From Spirochaetia bacterium (GTDB lineage: Bacteria; Spirochaetota; Spirochaetia; Treponematales; Breznakiellaceae), in the NCBI GenBank assembly GCA_025997655.1, contig BNUW01000045.1, positions 1 to 16,769 on the forward strand: a stretch of DNA of 16,769 nucleotides. The letters are read 5' to 3'. Under the pieces are notes generated by a model that ran no database searches, had not been told where the DNA came from, and saw only the letters and a list, made by a program, of their open reading frames with translations. The position numbers were made by a program, and so were the translations under genes. This document shows, piece by piece, positions 14,350 through 16,769 of this stretch (position 1 is the first letter of the stretch; each line of letters starts with the position of its first letter).

Positions 14350-14840
14350 TCACCCCTAAAAAGGGTGTATGGTGTCGTATTACCGGATTTGTTGTAGTTT
14401 TTTCGAAAATATAAAGAAAAACAACGACAGGCGTAAGTCTGTATAGACTTGTTTCGGCGTTGGCTAAAAAGCCCTGTAGCCGGAAATTTCTGTGCGAATC
14501 AGGGCCGAAAGGCTTGACACGATGCGGACGGATGTAGTAAAGTCTACGTTATCGTCTGTAGACGGGGGGAGCGCCTTGAAAGGGCGCCGTCCCATGATAT
14601 TTGGCAATATAGGGAAGGGGAGAGATAGCCCGTGAAAACGGGTTGTCAAGAAGAAAGATGCGGTTCCGCGTAAGCGGAGCCGCGAAGCCAGCAGAGGCGT
14701 CATGGAAACATGGCGCTCAAGCAAGCGTATCGAAGAGGAACAGCGGCGGGCCGAAAGGCTTGCCGTACCGTTCACCGGGGAGCCTCGGTGGGCGGCTTGA
14801 AATGGTAATTTTCAGCGGCCTTCGGGTCGTTGGAATACAT
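14350..14840 (+). other. Structured 16S rRNA leader
   Basis: About 490 nt transcribed ahead of 16S, without a credible gene. Local hairpins follow each other: AAGTCT-GTAT-AGACTT (14435-14450), GCCCTG/CAGGGC (14471-14505), GTCTAC/GTAGAC (14542-14563), GCGCC/GGCGC (14571-14587). The part nearest 16S holds six more: 14627-14644 (GAAA loop), 14660-14683 (GTAA), 14696-14715 (GAAA), 14744-14765 (GAAA), 14768-14795 (8-nt loop) and 14813-14832 (TTCG). Five of these six have GNRA or UUCG tetraloops. A 15-nt sequence, GGGCCGAAAGGCTTG, occurs twice (14502-14516, 14748-14762). A 16-nt element at 14605-14620 recurs before 23S. Open frames here look like by-products of this GC-rich structure. Confidence 0.6.
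14514..14543 (+). promoter_or_regulatory. Possible rRNA operon promoter P2
   Basis: A perfect TTGACA (14514-14519) with an 18-nt spacer to TAAAGT (14538-14543), whose match to the -10 consensus is four of six. Two promoters in tandem are usual for rRNA operons. The -10 is the weak point. Confidence 0.5.
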
Positions 14841-16381
<1,541 letters not shown>

Positions 16382-16395
16382 CACACTGAAAGGGC

Positions 16396-16491
16396 GGGTA
16401 ATCGTAAGTGATTACCCAAACCGGAGTATAAGCTACTCCGGGGGGCATGCGGTTTAACCGCCGGGTGTCCCAAATATAGGTCGTATGACCT
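16396..16491 (+). other. Hairpin series in the 16S-tRNA-Ile spacer
   Basis: Four hairpins follow the 16S 3' end: GGGTAATC/GATTACCC (16396-16417, loop GTAAGT), CCGGAGTA/TACTCCGG (16421-16441), GCGGT-TTA-ACCGC (16449-16461) and AGGTC-GTAT-GACCT (16478-16491). They are likely processing or folding signals in the precursor. A pyrimidine-rich stretch (about 16495-16536) leads to the tRNA. Confidence 0.5.
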
Positions 16492-16536
16492 GCAACCTCT
16501 TTGCTTTCTTCTATCTCCCTTTCCCTTTTTTTCTTT

Positions 16537-16610
16537 GGGCTAGTAGCTCAGTTGGTTAGAGCACTGCTCTGATAAGGCAGGGGTCGATAGTTCAACTCTA
16601 TCCTGGCCCA
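16537..16610 (+). tRNA. tRNA-Ile (GAT)
   Basis: A 74-nt cloverleaf in the 16S-23S spacer with anticodon GAT in the loop CTGATAA. Acceptor strands GGGCTAG and CTGGCCC pair with one G-U, the T arm is GATAG-TTCAACT-CTATC, and the discriminator is A. CCA is not encoded. tRNA-Ile in this spacer is common in bacteria. Confidence 0.97.
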
Positions 16611-16642
16611 CTATTATATAGAAGGTTTATGCCTTTTATTTT

Positions 16643-16685
16643 GTTCTTTGAAAGAAGTCGTGAAGACTTCAACATAGGGAAGGGG
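16643..16685 (+). promoter_or_regulatory. Pre-23S spacer element with boxA-like sequence
   Basis: GTTCTTTGA (16643-16651) resembles the antitermination boxA core and lies in the palindrome TTCTTTGAAAGAA. A hairpin GAAGTC/GACTTC (16654-16670) follows, then CAACATAGGGAAGGGG (16670-16685), which differs at one base from a copy in the 16S leader (14605-14620). Probable antitermination or processing signals, by position. Confidence 0.4.
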
Positions 16686-16728
16686 TATGAGCAAGGTTCC
16701 GAGAGGGACTTTGCGGGAACAATAATAT

Positions 16729-16769
16729 GGTCAAGCGAGAGAAGGGTTTAAGGTGAATGCCTTGGAGTC
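16729..16769 (+). rRNA. rrl: 23S ribosomal RNA (5' end, partial)
   Basis: The segment from GGTCAAGCGAG through GGTGAATGCCTTGG matches the conserved 5' end of bacterial 23S rRNA (GGTTAAGCGA ... GGTGGATGCCCTGG in E. coli). Only 41 nt are in the window; the rest lies beyond its end. Confidence 0.9.

Noticed and set aside
14081..14359. Open frame of 92 codons between tRNA-fMet and the rRNA promoter
   Set aside because: It runs through the P1 promoter, has no ribosome site and looks like no protein family that I know.

Overview
The window is bacterial and most likely from a treponeme (Spirochaetota), probably of the termite-gut type. The evidence is the 16S rRNA sequence, the treponeme-style glycine-linker lipoprotein at 2670-3785, and a 16S-tRNA-Ile-23S operon. 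The species assignment is inference from sequence style, not a database match.

Layout. 1-1795 (minus): a MacAB-type efflux operon, with a lipoprotein adaptor followed by an ABC ATPase that runs off the window. 2065-3785: a small XRE regulator (minus) divergent from a secreted lipoprotein gene (plus). The roughly 260 bp between them hold a sigma70-like promoter, two 21-bp tandem dyads, three small hairpins and the ribosome binding site. 4028-6983 (minus): an ATP-dependent RNA ligase of the Deinococcus Rnl5 type, then a terminator-like structure, then a hipBA toxin-antitoxin pair. 7027-7155: a MITE-like inverted repeat with no gene. 7197-9736 (minus): a secreted two-domain GH3 beta-N-acetylhexosaminidase and a GNAT acetyltransferase, overlapping by 4 nt, with an 11-bp hairpin over the junction.

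9842-13508 (plus): a three-gene operon. It encodes a tandem double-psi beta-barrel (RlpA-like) protein, a PotD-like periplasmic binding protein with no permease genes nearby, and an NhaC-type antiporter fused to an N-terminal cyclic-nucleotide-binding domain. 13501-13833 (minus): the N-terminal remnant of a Fic protein that stops where it meets the antiporter gene. 13940-14012 (minus): initiator tRNA-fMet with a near-consensus promoter. 14313-16769 (plus): rRNA operon with two candidate promoters, a roughly 490-nt highly structured leader, complete 16S, spacer with tRNA-Ile(GAT), and the first 41 nt of 23S.

How it fits together. The divergent GH3 and RlpA-like genes are both cell-wall genes. 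The PotD-like/CNBD-NhaC pair could be an unusual nucleotide-gated transport module. The strongest non-coding signals are the chain of tetraloop-capped hairpins in the 16S leader, a 16-nt element shared by the 16S and 23S upstream regions, the structured leader of the lipoprotein gene, and the 7027-7155 inverted repeat. I saw no CRISPR array, insertion sequence or prophage genes.
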